64,000 nt of DNA from Zhengitettix transpicula (taxonomy: Eukaryota; Arthropoda; Insecta; Orthoptera; Tetrigidae): the NCBI GenBank assembly GCA_037074705.1, contig CM073590.1, forward strand, positions 117,047,600 to 117,111,599. The letters are read 5' to 3'. Shown here piece after piece: positions 47,111-58,819 of this stretch. Under the pieces are notes generated by a model that had not been told where the DNA came from, did no database searches, and saw only the letters and a program-made list of their open reading frames with translations. Both the position numbers and the translations under genes were made by a program. Numbering within the stretch: position 1 is the stretch's first letter; each line of letters starts with the position of its first letter.

Positions 47111-49330
47111 AAGTTTAAAATAATTAATTTGCAAGAATAATATTAATAACGCATTCAGATTAATTAGGAATAACTTTTCTGATGATTGTTGAAATACGGT
47201 AGTAAAAGGTTTTAAAATTATAACTAAAAGGAAAAATTATGTGTGGAAAAATCTAGAAGACAAACACAGTATTGAATTTAATTAACAAACTGTCGTACGG
47301 CATTAAAATTAAAGAGATGGAATGTAATATGACACATGAAAAGATAATTAAATATGATAATTCTATGCAGCTGCAGTTCAACTAAAATTATTACTTCACT
47401 CAAAAGATCATAAATGATATAAATAATCGCGTAATATAGTCTTGGTTTCTCGTAATGATTTTATAATTAGAGAAGATGCCAGTAATAAAGCGACTAGTGT
47501 AGGAAAACTAAGAGCAATGATTAATGTATGATGATAACAATAATATGTCAGCAGACATAACTAATTATATCTTAAAAACGTGCTGCGAAATCTAGCACAT
47601 TTTGTGCAGACAATACTTACTTTACAAAAAAACATTGGATCGGTAAATCACCCATATCAGTTATAGAGGTGGGGGTGGAAGGGGTGGCATCTGAAAGACA
47701 TTCAAAATTACATTATATATATGAATGTTAAAAGCAATTATTTCTCCTTCGTACAGATGTAGTGTCCTGTCACTGTCTCAACAACCATGTTATTTGCTGC
47801 TGATCGGCACTGAAAACCATCTTGATACATGATATATGCTTGCCTTTCCTTACTCAATCTATTTAAAAATTAAATTTAAAAGTTTTTTCATAATTAAAAG
47901 AATTTAGTTAAAATTATTTCGTATAAGTATTTATTGAGACTACTTTCACACCTGTAAAACTCCTGTTATATAATCTGAGTATTTCGCCAATTGTACAAAA
48001 GTGGGAAATGTTTCAATAATATACATAAATTTCATGTTTATAGATATCATATACTTCACATATCTATATTTTCAGGTTATAGCATAAATCAGTTATTAAG
48101 TTATAAATTGGTTGTTAGGGATTAACAAAGCGGATATTATGTGATTTGAAATGTAAATCACAAATCATTGTTGAGATAATATAAAAAATAAATTTATGGA
48201 AATTATACAGAAGGGTTGATCCAAATTGATTCCACCACGAAACCTGGTTTAGTTCCACTAGAATAGCAAATTAATGTTGATGGCGTGCAAGGTAAAATAG
48301 TAATGATAGTTCTGGAGCATGAATTATAGAATATCTCGAATCAAATCCTATAGTAAGTGTTGGGAGTAATAATTAACTACATTTTGTATTCTCGCAAACT
48401 GTATAACAAGTTAGAATTGCATGGACGATTATGGATGAGTTGTGCCGTGGAGTAGATCAGAAGAACATTAATTTATTTTTTTTATTTTCTATTAAATACA
48501 TGGATAAAGACTGCAACTGAGGCTACTACCATATATTTCATAGGCATTTTTGATTTTCAGCCAGTCGTTATCGGCTACGTTTTAAAAGACTAGGAACTTA
48601 GTCCCACCATTTGTATTACAAAATCCCAGAGCGGGATTTCATTCGAGCATGAGTACCAGGGCGAATTTCCCATGGTTAAATTGCAGGTATTAAAACAGTC
48701 GAATTCTGAAAAATTTACAAGAGTATGATTTTGCCTTCATGTCCTCTTCATAGAAATGGAGAGGAAAGAGATGATAACACAGCTTAGATTTTTTTCTGGC
48801 ATGAAAAATATCAAACAAAACAGAATAATAAACCATTGAATTTCACAATTGTATGGCTGCAAATTATTCATATTTTTAAAAAAGAATAAATACTGCCTTA
48901 CGGTATAGAACAGATTTTAAAATGGTAGACCTTAAAATAATCCTAGATTTGGTGTAAACCCCTCGTCTCTAGAATAGAATGCAACACCTTTTCTTCCAAG
49001 ATCAATTTGACTCTGATTTGTAAAACGTGCCTACCGATAATGCTCCATTCGCATATTTTATCGATTTTAGTATTTACTTCCTTTCCTCAGTCTTATTTTC
49101 AAAGACATGCACCATAAATACTCAGGATATGAAAAATAAATAGATTTTAAAGTAATAAGCCATTAACAAAATAGAAACTTGGGATTCTGAAACTGGAAAA
49201 TTTATGAAGATATAATTTTTCGGCTTTTCACCATCTAATTGTTACTGTAGCTTCAATATATAAGGGAACTGAAAGCAGACACCCGATAGTAAATTTCAAT
49301 TATTACTGTGGTTTTTTTACTTAAATTATT
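47111..49330. other. Unassigned AT-rich DNA
   Basis: No recognisable gene, inverted repeat or SINE box. Confidence 0.5.
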
Positions 49331-49398
49331 GTTTTATCTTATTTAAATGCCAAATAGCATCAAAATAATTTTCAATTTGTTTTTAAATTCTACGCAAA
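49331..49398 (+). repeat. 68-bp exact direct duplication, first copy
   Basis: GTTTTATCTTATTTAAATGC through TTTTTAAATTCTACGCAAA is identical, base for base, to 51478-51545, 2,147 bases away. Flanks on both sides differ. Identity in non-selected AT-rich DNA points to a recent copying event. Confidence 0.9.
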
Positions 49399-50057
49399 TT
49401 GAATACTTAAATTATTGAATTGAAATAAATATTATTGTGAAGCGTATAATTATAGGAAAATTAGAAGAAGAAATGTTTTTTATAGTATTTGTTTATGTTG
49501 AAAACTAAAATTCACAGATGCGGTTCTGTTAATCATTCTATGATGTAAAGATTAATAAATCGAACTATTAAATACAATGTAGTGAAACACGTTTTGAACT
49601 TAATAGTCAAGGCAGTATATATTTAATTGTTATAAATATAGAACAGTGTTCCGGTAACAAGTGTTTGATTATAAAGTACATGATAGTTTTTATGTCCCAT
49701 ATATTTCACTCCTGGTGGACACTTGTAACATTGTAACATGTCATTCTTGTCTTTTTCTCGTAGTCAGACAAATTAAGTTAATAGGTGACTTTAAAGAGAA
49801 GTACTACTATCATAAAGTATAGCCTTTTTAAAACACATATTAAGATTGTAAAACTTGTGGAACGTGGGTTGCTCGTTAGACACCTAGTAATGTAAGGACC
49901 TATTTACTTTCATAGCCAATCACAGTTTAATAAACATTCCGAGCCAATGGTGTTTTTCGTGTTTTCAATTTTTGCGACGAAGAGTGTTGAGTTCTAAGTT
50001 ACAGCTCCCTTGTCTCGATAAAGTTGAATGCGGGACGGGAAATAAGCCAAAATTTCA
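49399..50057. other. Unassigned AT-rich DNA
   Basis: No recognisable feature before the retroposon cluster. Confidence 0.5.
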
Positions 50058-50129
50058 TTTTTTACTAACATGCTACATGAGGGTAATCCACGTGGTGGAA
50101 AATCCTCTTTAATACCATAGGAAGGGGTT
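50058..50129 (-). mobile_element. Hairpin-headed retroposon, 3'-end fragment (copy 7)
   Basis: T-run then ACTAACATGCTACATGAGGG and a class 1 tail, continuing only to CATAGGAAGGGG. It is a severely 5'-truncated insertion of about 70 bases. Confidence 0.75.
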
Positions 50130-50454
50130 AGTTTCATACTAAGTCATTCGACTGATGGATGTTGTAATATTAACATTCAAAATCAGTAATGCGTATTAGG
50201 GGAATAGTGATTAACCCCAAGTGTATTTAAAATAGAAAACTCAATTGTTCCATTCTTAAATATTGTAAGTCATCTTGATGAATGAATCAAATCATTTTTG
50301 GATTTCTGATGAAGAAATCACTTTAAAAAATAAGTCCACTGAAAGCCTTTACACGACTATTACTTGAAGTATTCGTCATTTGTAATGGTCAATGAAACAT
50401 ATTTATAGGCAGTTACATTAAAAGTAGAAATTTTTTTTCGAAAGTATATATACA
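50130..50454. other. Unassigned AT-rich spacer
   Basis: No recognisable feature between two retroposon fragments. Confidence 0.5.
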
Positions 50455-50747
50455 TTTTTAGAGTAAAAGGCTACATGAGGGTAATCCATGTGTTGGAAAC
50501 TCACCTTTAACAGCATAGGAATTGATTTTACAGGACGGATGCGGAAGGGTAGACGAAGGAAACCAAGGATTAAATAGGGCACCCGGCATTCGCCTAAAAG
50601 TGATGCAGGAAAAACCCTATAAAACCTGCATCAGGTTGGTTGGGCATTTGGTACTTGTGCCTCACCGTTCCATTGGAGGGAGAGGGGTTTGCAGTGGGGA
50701 CATAGCATTCCCTTCTCCGTGCCTAGACCAGTTCAGGAGGCAGCTGG
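50455..50747 (-). mobile_element. Hairpin-headed retroposon, copy 8, interrupted by copy 9
   Basis: It begins on the plus strand with TTTTTAGAGTAAAAGGCTAC (class 1 tail, more diverged than the others). The segment between the GGGCACCC and the GGCTATAG blocks is deleted. It stops at AGGAGGCAGCTGG exactly where the T-run of the next copy begins. Copy 9 therefore either inserted into it or abuts it after truncation; the missing head of copy 8 does not reappear beyond copy 9. Confidence 0.8.
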
Positions 50748-51260
50748 TTTTTTTTTTGGTGTGGACAGGCAATGTATAGGGTAATCCACATAGTGGCAAC
50801 TCCCCTCTTATAGCATAGGAAAGGGATTTGAAAGGGGGGATGCGGAAGGGTAGAGGAAGGTAGCCAAGGGTTAACTAGGGCCCCTACCCGGCATACGCCT
50901 AAAGAAATTAACAGAAAACCCTAGAAAAACCTGTTTCAGGTAGGTCGGGCATTGGGTACTTGTCCCACGCCCTTCCGACAGTGGGAGAGAAGTTTGGTGT
51001 GGGGACGCAGCATTCCCTTCTCCGTCCCTCGACCAGTTTAGGAGGCAGCTGGCCGATTTTTCCAATGGGAATGGCGGACAACTCTTACCGTATGCCCAAG
51101 GTCTGTGACCCCGGAACATACACCTCTCAGAAAAGGCCGAGGTGCCTCGGCTTGTGGGAACCTTGGATCAAAAACGGAGAGAGGAAAATGCATCGCATAG
51201 CTAACCCTCCCCGTTTCTTCAGAAATCTTCTGCCTGCGAGAGAACAGATCTCACAGGTTA
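50748..51260 (-). mobile_element. Hairpin-headed poly(A) retroposon, copy 9 (class 2)
   Basis: A T-run of about ten is followed by GGTGTGGACAGGCAATGTAT (class 2 tail), then a well-preserved body. The head end is reached at CTGCCTGCGAGAGAACAGAT with CTCACAGGTT, where one hairpin arm has mutated. A deletion removes the CCCGGGCTATAG segment near 50882. Sense strand is minus. The 126-codon plus-strand frame across it is antisense. Confidence 0.87.
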
Positions 51261-51477
51261 ACAATAACTGTTATAAATTACATAAATGTTCTAAAAATAT
51301 AAATAATAATATTTTAAATTTGAACGTTTCTATCACTTAATTTCCCCAGAGTTCTGATTTTTAATTATAAGAAGAACAGAAAACTATGTTAAGAAATAAG
51401 TGAATTATATAACATTCATCAACCTTCATATTAAGTTTTATGTTATTATTTATAACAAATTTTATAAAATTGTGATC

Positions 51478-51545
51478 GTTTTATCTTATTTAAATGCCAA
51501 ATAGCATCAAAATAATTTTCAATTTGTTTTTAAATTCTACGCAAA
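51478..51545 (+). repeat. 68-bp exact direct duplication, second copy
   Basis: Identical to 49331-49398 and in the same orientation. The retroposon cluster (50.06-51.26 kb) lies between the two copies. Confidence 0.9.
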
Positions 51546-52897
51546 CTATTGCCAAATTTAAAAAGTATTCATTGTTAATGAGATAAACATTTTACTGGCG
51601 TGCAGTTGTCACGTTTTTTACCTTTCCCTCTTGGTTTTTGAAAAGTATTTTCCTTACGTTCTACATTTATTGACACTTGTCACGTGGGCTGATATGTAGA
51701 AACTGCATGAATATTGCATGACCCTGGATGTCAATCAGATTTCTGCGTCTCACTGTTTTGTACAGTTTGAAACATTCAACACCGACTTCTTGAACTTCAC
51801 GTATCGTGCCAGGAACTTGAAAATTAAGTTACCTGCGTTTCAATACTATTTTCTTTAACCTAACTGCTTATAAAAATAAAAAGTTACATAAAGATTTTTA
51901 GGATTTATTAAGTTTATTGACAATTATTATATTAATACTCCTTATGAGTATCAAAATGTTTCTTTATCTCATTTAATATATTTCTCTCGAAAGCTAGTAG
52001 AGTCTTCGTTTCTGAAAACCGGGCACATTTAATTATTCGTTACGTCTTAAGTAATTATGTTTTATTGTTGTTTTATGAATTCTTGTATTATTATTAATTA
52101 ATATTTATGGAAACCAGCAAAAATTTTCGTCGGTAATGCAGATGAAAAATTGTTTATTATTAATTTTCCTACTGACGATAATAACTTCATGTTCCGTTCT
52201 CTTTTATTAAAAGGAAAATTTCTAATATTTCACTATTTCTATGTCTTAATAAATTTGTACATCTACGTCGACCATGGCTGATCTACCCAAAACGCATGAC
52301 ATCGATGAAACACAGTTGAGTTCTCACGTGCTTAAGCAGAATCATTACGTTATTGATTCACCATAGTCAACAATTACCAAGATTGTCTGGTCACCATAAC
52401 ATCTCCCTAGTGCAGAAATTAATTCTTTAAATTTATCCAGAATAAATACGGAAATTTTAGCGTGTTACATTTAATAATATTATGGACAATTTTCGTAATA
52501 TTTTTTCTTATTAAAAACCAGATCATAAGCCATCAGCCAACTATTCCAGAACAAAAAACATTATGTGCAGAAGGTGGAAATTGGTTTCGATCTGATTTCA
52601 ACCATATCACAGCAGAAAATACTACAGGATAAAATGGAGGGAAATTTGATAGAAGAAACTATCTTGAATTGAAAATTGTCTACGCCGGAAAATCATTAAT
52701 AAGGGATTCCTTGTACTTATGCCTCAAAATCAGGTTGAAAGCAGTTTTATTTTTTTTTCATACAAAATTAATACGACAGAAACACAGTGCAAGAAACTAC
52801 AAATTTCAAACAATAGTTTCATTGTATAATATTGTATTTTCCTTGTACTATTACTCTTCTGTTTTTGGTATTGAAACATCTTCCGTCACTACCCCAA
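51546..52897. other. Unassigned AT-rich DNA
   Basis: No confirmed gene. ACCATGGCTG near 52270 is a good translation-start context opening a 31-codon frame (MADLPKTHDIDETQLSSHVL...), but no conserved family, splice donor or neighbouring exon could be established. Confidence 0.45.
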
Positions 52898-54370
52898 TCT
52901 ATATAATAAAAAAGGATGTATATTTGTATGTATGTATGTATGTATGTATATATTTACGTTGTTCTTTATACAAATTTTATCGCGTGGACAGAATTCAACA
53001 AAAATTGGTATATATATTCTGCCAAAATCGAGAACCGGTACTGTGGGGGTGACAAACCCATAGCATAAAGGTGGAAAGAATTGTAGTTGAATTATTTTTG
53101 CGAATTTTCCCATAAGAGTTAATGTTATTATTTAGTGTTAAATTACTGCGCGCCAAGAGACCGTGACGTCACGTACGTTGGCGAGACATAAAATATAGTT
53201 CCCTTTTTCGTAATGAAATAAAGCTGAAATATATTGATTGAATAAAAAGTATAATTTTATTCAGTAATACTGCATCAAATACTGCATCAAACTGTAATAA
53301 TACTACTTTGTTCTCCTTGCGGAAAATGTAAGTTAATTTTCGTGCGCATATTAGGTGAGACCACCAGCTGATTACATTGTGGATGTAGTTATCAATTTCA
53401 TCAGCATAATCTTTCGTAATGACTGAATACAGATGGACAGTTATATCTTGCTATACACAAGTATACACAAGAGTATACTTAAGTATTCTATTCGTAAAGA
53501 GATTCAAGGTATGGTAATGATACTATAAAATTCAATGAATTTCTTAACCTTTAAATTAACATCGGTCGAAAGTATGTACGGGACTAGGAACATTTACATT
53601 GAATTATAAGTGTAATTACTGTACTTTATGCAACGTATTTCTCAAAATAATAAGTTTAATTATAACCAGCAACAATATGAAAAGTTATACAATCCGTCCA
53701 ACTAATGTTGTTAAAAAACTTGACTTTTAACGGGGCATATTTAACGGGATCACGGACCAATTATATCTTGTGCCCAATTATATCTTTCTACATTCACTGG
53801 AGGAGACTAAGAATGATGGAAAACACAATCCCTAATACTTCTTAATCATTATAATTTGATAGATTTTAAATCTGCATAAACTGACGTATTCTTGAAGTGA
53901 AATTCATGAAAAAAATGTGGTTATGTATGTATCATTATAATTTCACATATTTCATTCTAAATGTTTAAAGTCTAAGGGAGTAATTCCAAGTGAGAACTGT
54001 TAAATATAAATTTTGTGCAATATCGTTAATATTTTCTATTTGAGAGTTGACGCATATCGTAATGTATTGCATTCCTTATACAATGCTACCAACGTCAGAG
54101 AGTAGAATCCACCAAAGGATACTTTGACTCCTTTCAGTTATATATGGTTATATTCATAACGGTTTTGGTTGTATACCACAAATGTAGCGGTGTATGTTTT
54201 ACACAAAAGAAGTCATGATATACATTACTCTATTTTCTTATTATTAATTTATAAAACAGATGTAAAAATTTTCATTTTAGAAATATGATTTTTTTAAATA
54301 GCAGACAGTGATATTCAATATTTAATATTTATACACACACACACATATATATATATAGTTCAATAAATAA

Positions 54371-54403
<33 letters not shown>

Positions 54404-55042
54404 CATTTGTCTGTAATTGGATAATACTTTTATTATTAATAATTTTAAAACAGATGTAAATTTATCATTTTAGAAATTTTTGAAATTAAGTTGTTTCAAA
54501 TGTGACATAGTCAAAATTATTAACTCATTTGGTTACAAATGATCAGCTGACTAACATTCAGGCAACAGAATTTGTGACTGGTTTGTAATAATTCAGGATT
54601 ATTTAATCACTTATGGCTATTTACAAATTCATATATATACACTAACTTATTTGGATTGATAATCAGCCAGAGAGTAGATGACATACCATAAATCTGTATA
54701 AGGTATATGTATATACATTACTTAAAAGACTTCCCAAATTTGTATATATATAATTTTTCCAGCTGAAAGTTATGTTAATAATATTTTTCAATAAATATAT
54801 ATATGAGGTATAGGCACATATCCTCATTTTTATGAAGTAGGTTGTTTTATTATTCATATAGCTCTATTTTGAATTTTTATATTTTAACTATAAGAAACAT
54901 ACAAAATAAGTGATGAGATACATTTGTCTGTATTAGGATATTTTTCTTATTATTAATTTACAAACAGATGTAACAGATGTGAAATTTTCATTTTAGAAAT
55001 AAATATTTTTTAAATATTAGACAGTTAATAATAATGTTCATC

Positions 55043-55073
<31 letters not shown>

Positions 55074-56436
55074 AACTTATTTGGATAGGTAACGAGCCAG
55101 GGTGTAGATGGCCTACCATAAATCTGTATACGGTATATATAATTTATTAATGTATTTTACTTAAAAGACTTCCAGAAATTATATATAAATAATTTTTCCA
55201 GCTCAAAGTTATGCTTTCAATTGTTTACTTTGCATTGTTGCTTAGAATTGTAAAAAATTACATATGTGAATTTAAAAGGCTCTTCCCAAATTTGGAATCT
55301 AAATTAATGTTTACTATGCCCAAAAATCATCTGATTTAGATAAAATTTATGAAATTCTATATACTATCCCATTTGGAAAGTAAAAAAGTGCAGAGATCAG
55401 ATTACGTGATGAATGTTGATGTGATTCAGTTACATAAAAATATCCGAAAAATACATGTTTACCGGCAGTTTAAATATATTTCTGGAACAATGAAATTAAT
55501 AAAATTTCTCTACATGTTCTCCGTGTTTAATTTCAACCCCTTTTGGGATTGGGAGGGGAGCTCCCCTTATGGGTTTGGGGTGGAGTGGCATTACATAAAA
55601 ATAATGCAAAAGCAATCAAGATTGGAGTCGAATTCAGGGTTATGTATGTCACTGAATTTGATTATGACATTCTCTTTAATCCCCAGGCACGGGTACGGAC
55701 GGGGTGGAATTTTTAAAAAGTATTAAATCGTCGATATTAACGTGGAATAAATAAATGTCAGGGCCATTAGCGTTGATAGTATTTCTACCGATGTTGTTTG
55801 TAAAATTTCAACCCCTTTCAGCGTGAGAGGGGAGAACGCTTAAGGGTGGGGGATGAAATATTCTAACATCCTACGACAACCGATATTTGATTCGGATAAA
55901 TATTTTTGGGGGTCAAAGAGTTGATAATGTTTCTAGCAATTTATATTTATTCAACCCCTTAGATCATGGTAAAGGAGCACCCTTAGGGTGGGTATGGAAG
56001 GGCGTTACAAGGAAATAACGGGAAGACAACCGAGATTGGAGTCAAAACCAAGGTTATGGATGTCGCCGAGTTAAATTATGACAACCAATTTGCTCATTTA
56101 ACCCACAGGATTTGGGTGGTTAGGGGTGGATATTTTGAAACATGCAATCACGGCGGTTATTAGCGTAGAATAAATATTCTCAAGGGTTAATTAGATTGAT
56201 TGTATTTCTACTGATGTTGTGTGTGTAAAATTTCAACCTTTATCTTGCAGAACTCAAGGAGTATATTTAAGAAGAAATTAGGAGGTATGTTTGTTGCGAC
56301 TGATGCAATAAAATTCAATGTATTTTATAGCTTTTCAATTAATGCACTATCGGTCTTAACAATGTACGGAACAGTTAGATTTACTTTTTCGGTTTTATAT
56401 AAATAAGTACACGGGCAACGCCGGGCACCCAGCTAG
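52898..56436 (+). mobile_element. Composite Helitron, family 1 termini with foreign modules
   Basis: The 5' end is TCTATATAATAAAAAAGGATG (52898) with a (TATG)n head; the 3' end is ACGGGCAACGCCGGGCACCC followed by AG and CTAG (56433-56436). The first ~700 bases match the short family 1 elements, including CTGCGCGCCAAGAGACC and TGACGTCA (53164-53171), almost to their 3' ends. About 2.6 kb of extra DNA follows: a block with repeats of AAACAGATGTAAA and TTTTCATTTTAGAAAT (about 54238, 54432 and 54950), (TA)n tracts, and a segment (55.34-56.2 kb) made of family 2-type modules. Then the family 1 3' section starts again near 56256 (CTCAAGGAGTATATTTAAG). The family 1 3' half is thus present twice. No Rep/helicase sequence is visible. 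Confidence 0.75.
54331..54405. repeat. (CA)n/(TA)n microsatellites in the composite Helitron
   Basis: ACACACACACACATATATAT at 54331-54357 and a TA run at 54377-54403. Another TA run lies at 55045-55070. All belong to the locally repeated inner block of the composite Helitron. Confidence 0.9.
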
Positions 56437-57716
56437 TCTATATAATAAAAAAAGAATGTATATTTGTATGTATGTATGTATGTATTTACGTTGTTCTTTA
56501 TACAAATTTTATCGCGTGGACAGAATTCAACAAAAATTGGTACATATATTCTGCCAAAATCGAGAACAGGTACTGTGGGGGTGAGAAACCCCTAGAATAA
56601 ACGTGGAAATAATTATAATTGAAATAAGTTACGAATTAGTGTTAAATTACTGCGCGAGACGATGACGTCATAAGTTTTCAAGACATTGACGCATCCTAAA
56701 TATAGTTCTGTATTTCGTAATGAAATAAAGCAGAAATATTTTGATTGAATAAAAAGTAAAATTTTTTCCAGTATTACTCCATCGAATAGTAATAAAAAAA
56801 CAATACGAAACACTTTACCATCCTTGCGCAAAGTTAATTTGGAATAGTTAATTATCCCGCTATCTTTGACAAAGCCAATATGGCGCCTTATAATACATTC
56901 AAATGTATATACTATAAAAGTATTGAAAATGACGTACGGAACTCCGAAAGTTTTTATGGTCGTTATTCAATTAATGCACTCTCAGTCAAAGGTATGTACA
57001 GAAATAGGAACATTTATATTGAATTAAAAGTACAATTAATTCTACTTTACGCAACGTATTTCTATAAATTTGTATAAATGTAAACAAATTATTGCGTGCA
57101 ATTTGTGTCGTGAAACAAAAATTTGAGGTTAGGATAGCAGTATTTGTTTTCCATTTTTGGGAACGACGTTATAGATGTTCAATTTCTGAGAAATGAAGCT
57201 GAGCAAAAATATTTTGATTGAATAATAAGTATAATTAAATCTGCCAATACCACATCGAGTGATAAATATAATTTATTATGAAAGGTTATACAATCCATGG
57301 CATTAATTTTCTTTTGACTTTTGACGTGGAATATTTAACGGGATCAGGGACCAATATGTTTCCCAATTATATCTTGCAAAACGCACTGGAAGATACATAG
57401 AATTATGATAAAAACAATACTTAAATGTTCAAAATTGATATTTTTTTATTGAAGACAGCGTATTTCGTAATGTTTTGCATTAATTTTATACAATGCTACC
57501 AACTGCAGATTGCTAAAACCACCAAATAGTTTAATTTCAGATGGAAAAATTATATGTCTACAAATATAATTTTAAGTCAGTGACTTAAACACCTTCAGCA
57601 TGGGAGGTGAGCACATTTAGGGATAGGGTTCGAGGAGCGTTACATAAAAATAGCGCAAAAGCAACCGAAATTGGAGTGTATCGGGACATCTCGGGCAACG
57701 CCGGGCACCCAGCTAG
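56437..57716 (+). mobile_element. Non-autonomous Helitron, family 1, directly head-to-tail with the previous one
   Basis: TCTATATAATAAAAAAAGAA begins at the base after the CTAG of the previous element. It ends with TCGGGCAACGCCGGGCACCC, AG and CTAG (57713-57716) before T. The first ~1.1 kb matches the composite neighbour closely (including TGACGTCA at 56663-56670, TTGACTTTTGACGTGG and ATATTTAACGGGATCA). It lacks most of the neighbour's inner block, so it looks like an internally deleted sister. No coding capacity. Confidence 0.87.
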
Positions 57717-58286
57717 TTGTAAAATAAAAATAACAATAATAATAATGTGAGAGTAAGTTACTTCATAGTAATACGCTCAAGTTCAAATAACCAGTATAAA
57801 AAATTAGGTTCTTTGGCTCCCAAAATTTACTATCAAAGATTTTGACATTTGTTTCATGATATTTTACAGTTTGTTCTGTAACCTGGTTTATTTCAAATTT
57901 AATTAAATAATTTCATTAATTCCAATAATTGGAACTGGCTACTTATTAATATAAAATCGCGTTTGATATTAATTTATTGATTAAAGTTTTATTAATTTAT
58001 AATCTAATTTTTTTATATATTTACGTATTTTGTCAATTTTAGTACTAATCTTTTATTTGGTACTGGTTACCGCAATTAAAGCGGTTTGAGATATGAACAC
58101 CTAGCAAAGCTCATAAGTACATATAATGGTGAATTTCCTCCCAATAATAGAGACGCTATTGTAAATAATGAATCGAAACAGCATTAGTTCGATAGCTAAG
58201 GTGTTGAGAGTCTTGTGGAATTCTGCCGCAGACAGCTTAAAGGCAGCTGAGTTTATAAGAAAACTGTAGAAAGGTTCCATCACAAG
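57717..58286. other. Unassigned AT-rich DNA
   Basis: No recognisable feature between the Helitron pair and the next retroposon. Confidence 0.5.
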
Positions 58287-58819
58287 GAAGCCTGAGAGAG
58301 AATTCTCTCGCAGGTGAACCTTCCCAGAGATCTCTGGCGGAGGCTACCTTTGGGGATGCCTTCACATCTCTCTGCTTTCTTGAACTAAGGTTCCCACGTG
58401 CCGAGGCACCTCGATATGTTTTGAGAGGTGTATGTTCCGGGGTCGCAAACCTTAGGCATACGGTAAGATTTGTCCGCTATTGGAATAGTCGGCCAGCTGC
58501 CTCCTAAACTGGCCAAGGCATGGCGAGTGGTAATCTGCGACCCCACAGCAAACCCCTCTCTCGCCATCGGAAGGGGGTGGGACAAGTACCAAATGCCCGA
58601 CCTACCTGATGCAGGTTTTTATAGGGTTTTTCGTGCATTACTTTTAGGCGAATGTCGGGTAGGATCCTTAAACTATAGCCCGAGGCCCCTAGTTAACCCT
58701 TGGCTACCTTCCTCTACCCTTCCGCATCCCCCCTTTCAAATCCCTTCCTATGCTATAAGAGGGGAGTTACCACTATGTGGATTACCCTATACATAGTCTG
58801 TCTACACTAAAAAAAAAAA
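58287..58819 (+). mobile_element. Hairpin-headed poly(A) retroposon, copy 10 (full length, class 2)
   Basis: It starts with the palindrome CCTGAGAGAGAATTCTCTCG then CAGG (one arm mutated) and a well-preserved body. It ends with ACCCTATACATAGTCTGTCT then ACACT and about eleven As, a class 2 tail. With the 16.1-kb copy it defines both ends of the family. No box A/B is visible. Frames on both strands (58385-58585 minus, 58470-58796 plus) are by-products. Confidence 0.88.

Noticed and set aside
52273..52365. Short frame MADLPKTHDIDETQLSSHVL in good start context
   Set aside because: Only 31 codons, with no recognised family, no splice donor and no neighbouring exon. It stays a possibility, not a call.
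52925..52950. Independent TATG microsatellite, or CRISPR-like spaced repeats
   Set aside because: The TATG run is the normal head of the Helitron family. No array of regularly spaced repeats exists in the window, and the DNA is eukaryotic.
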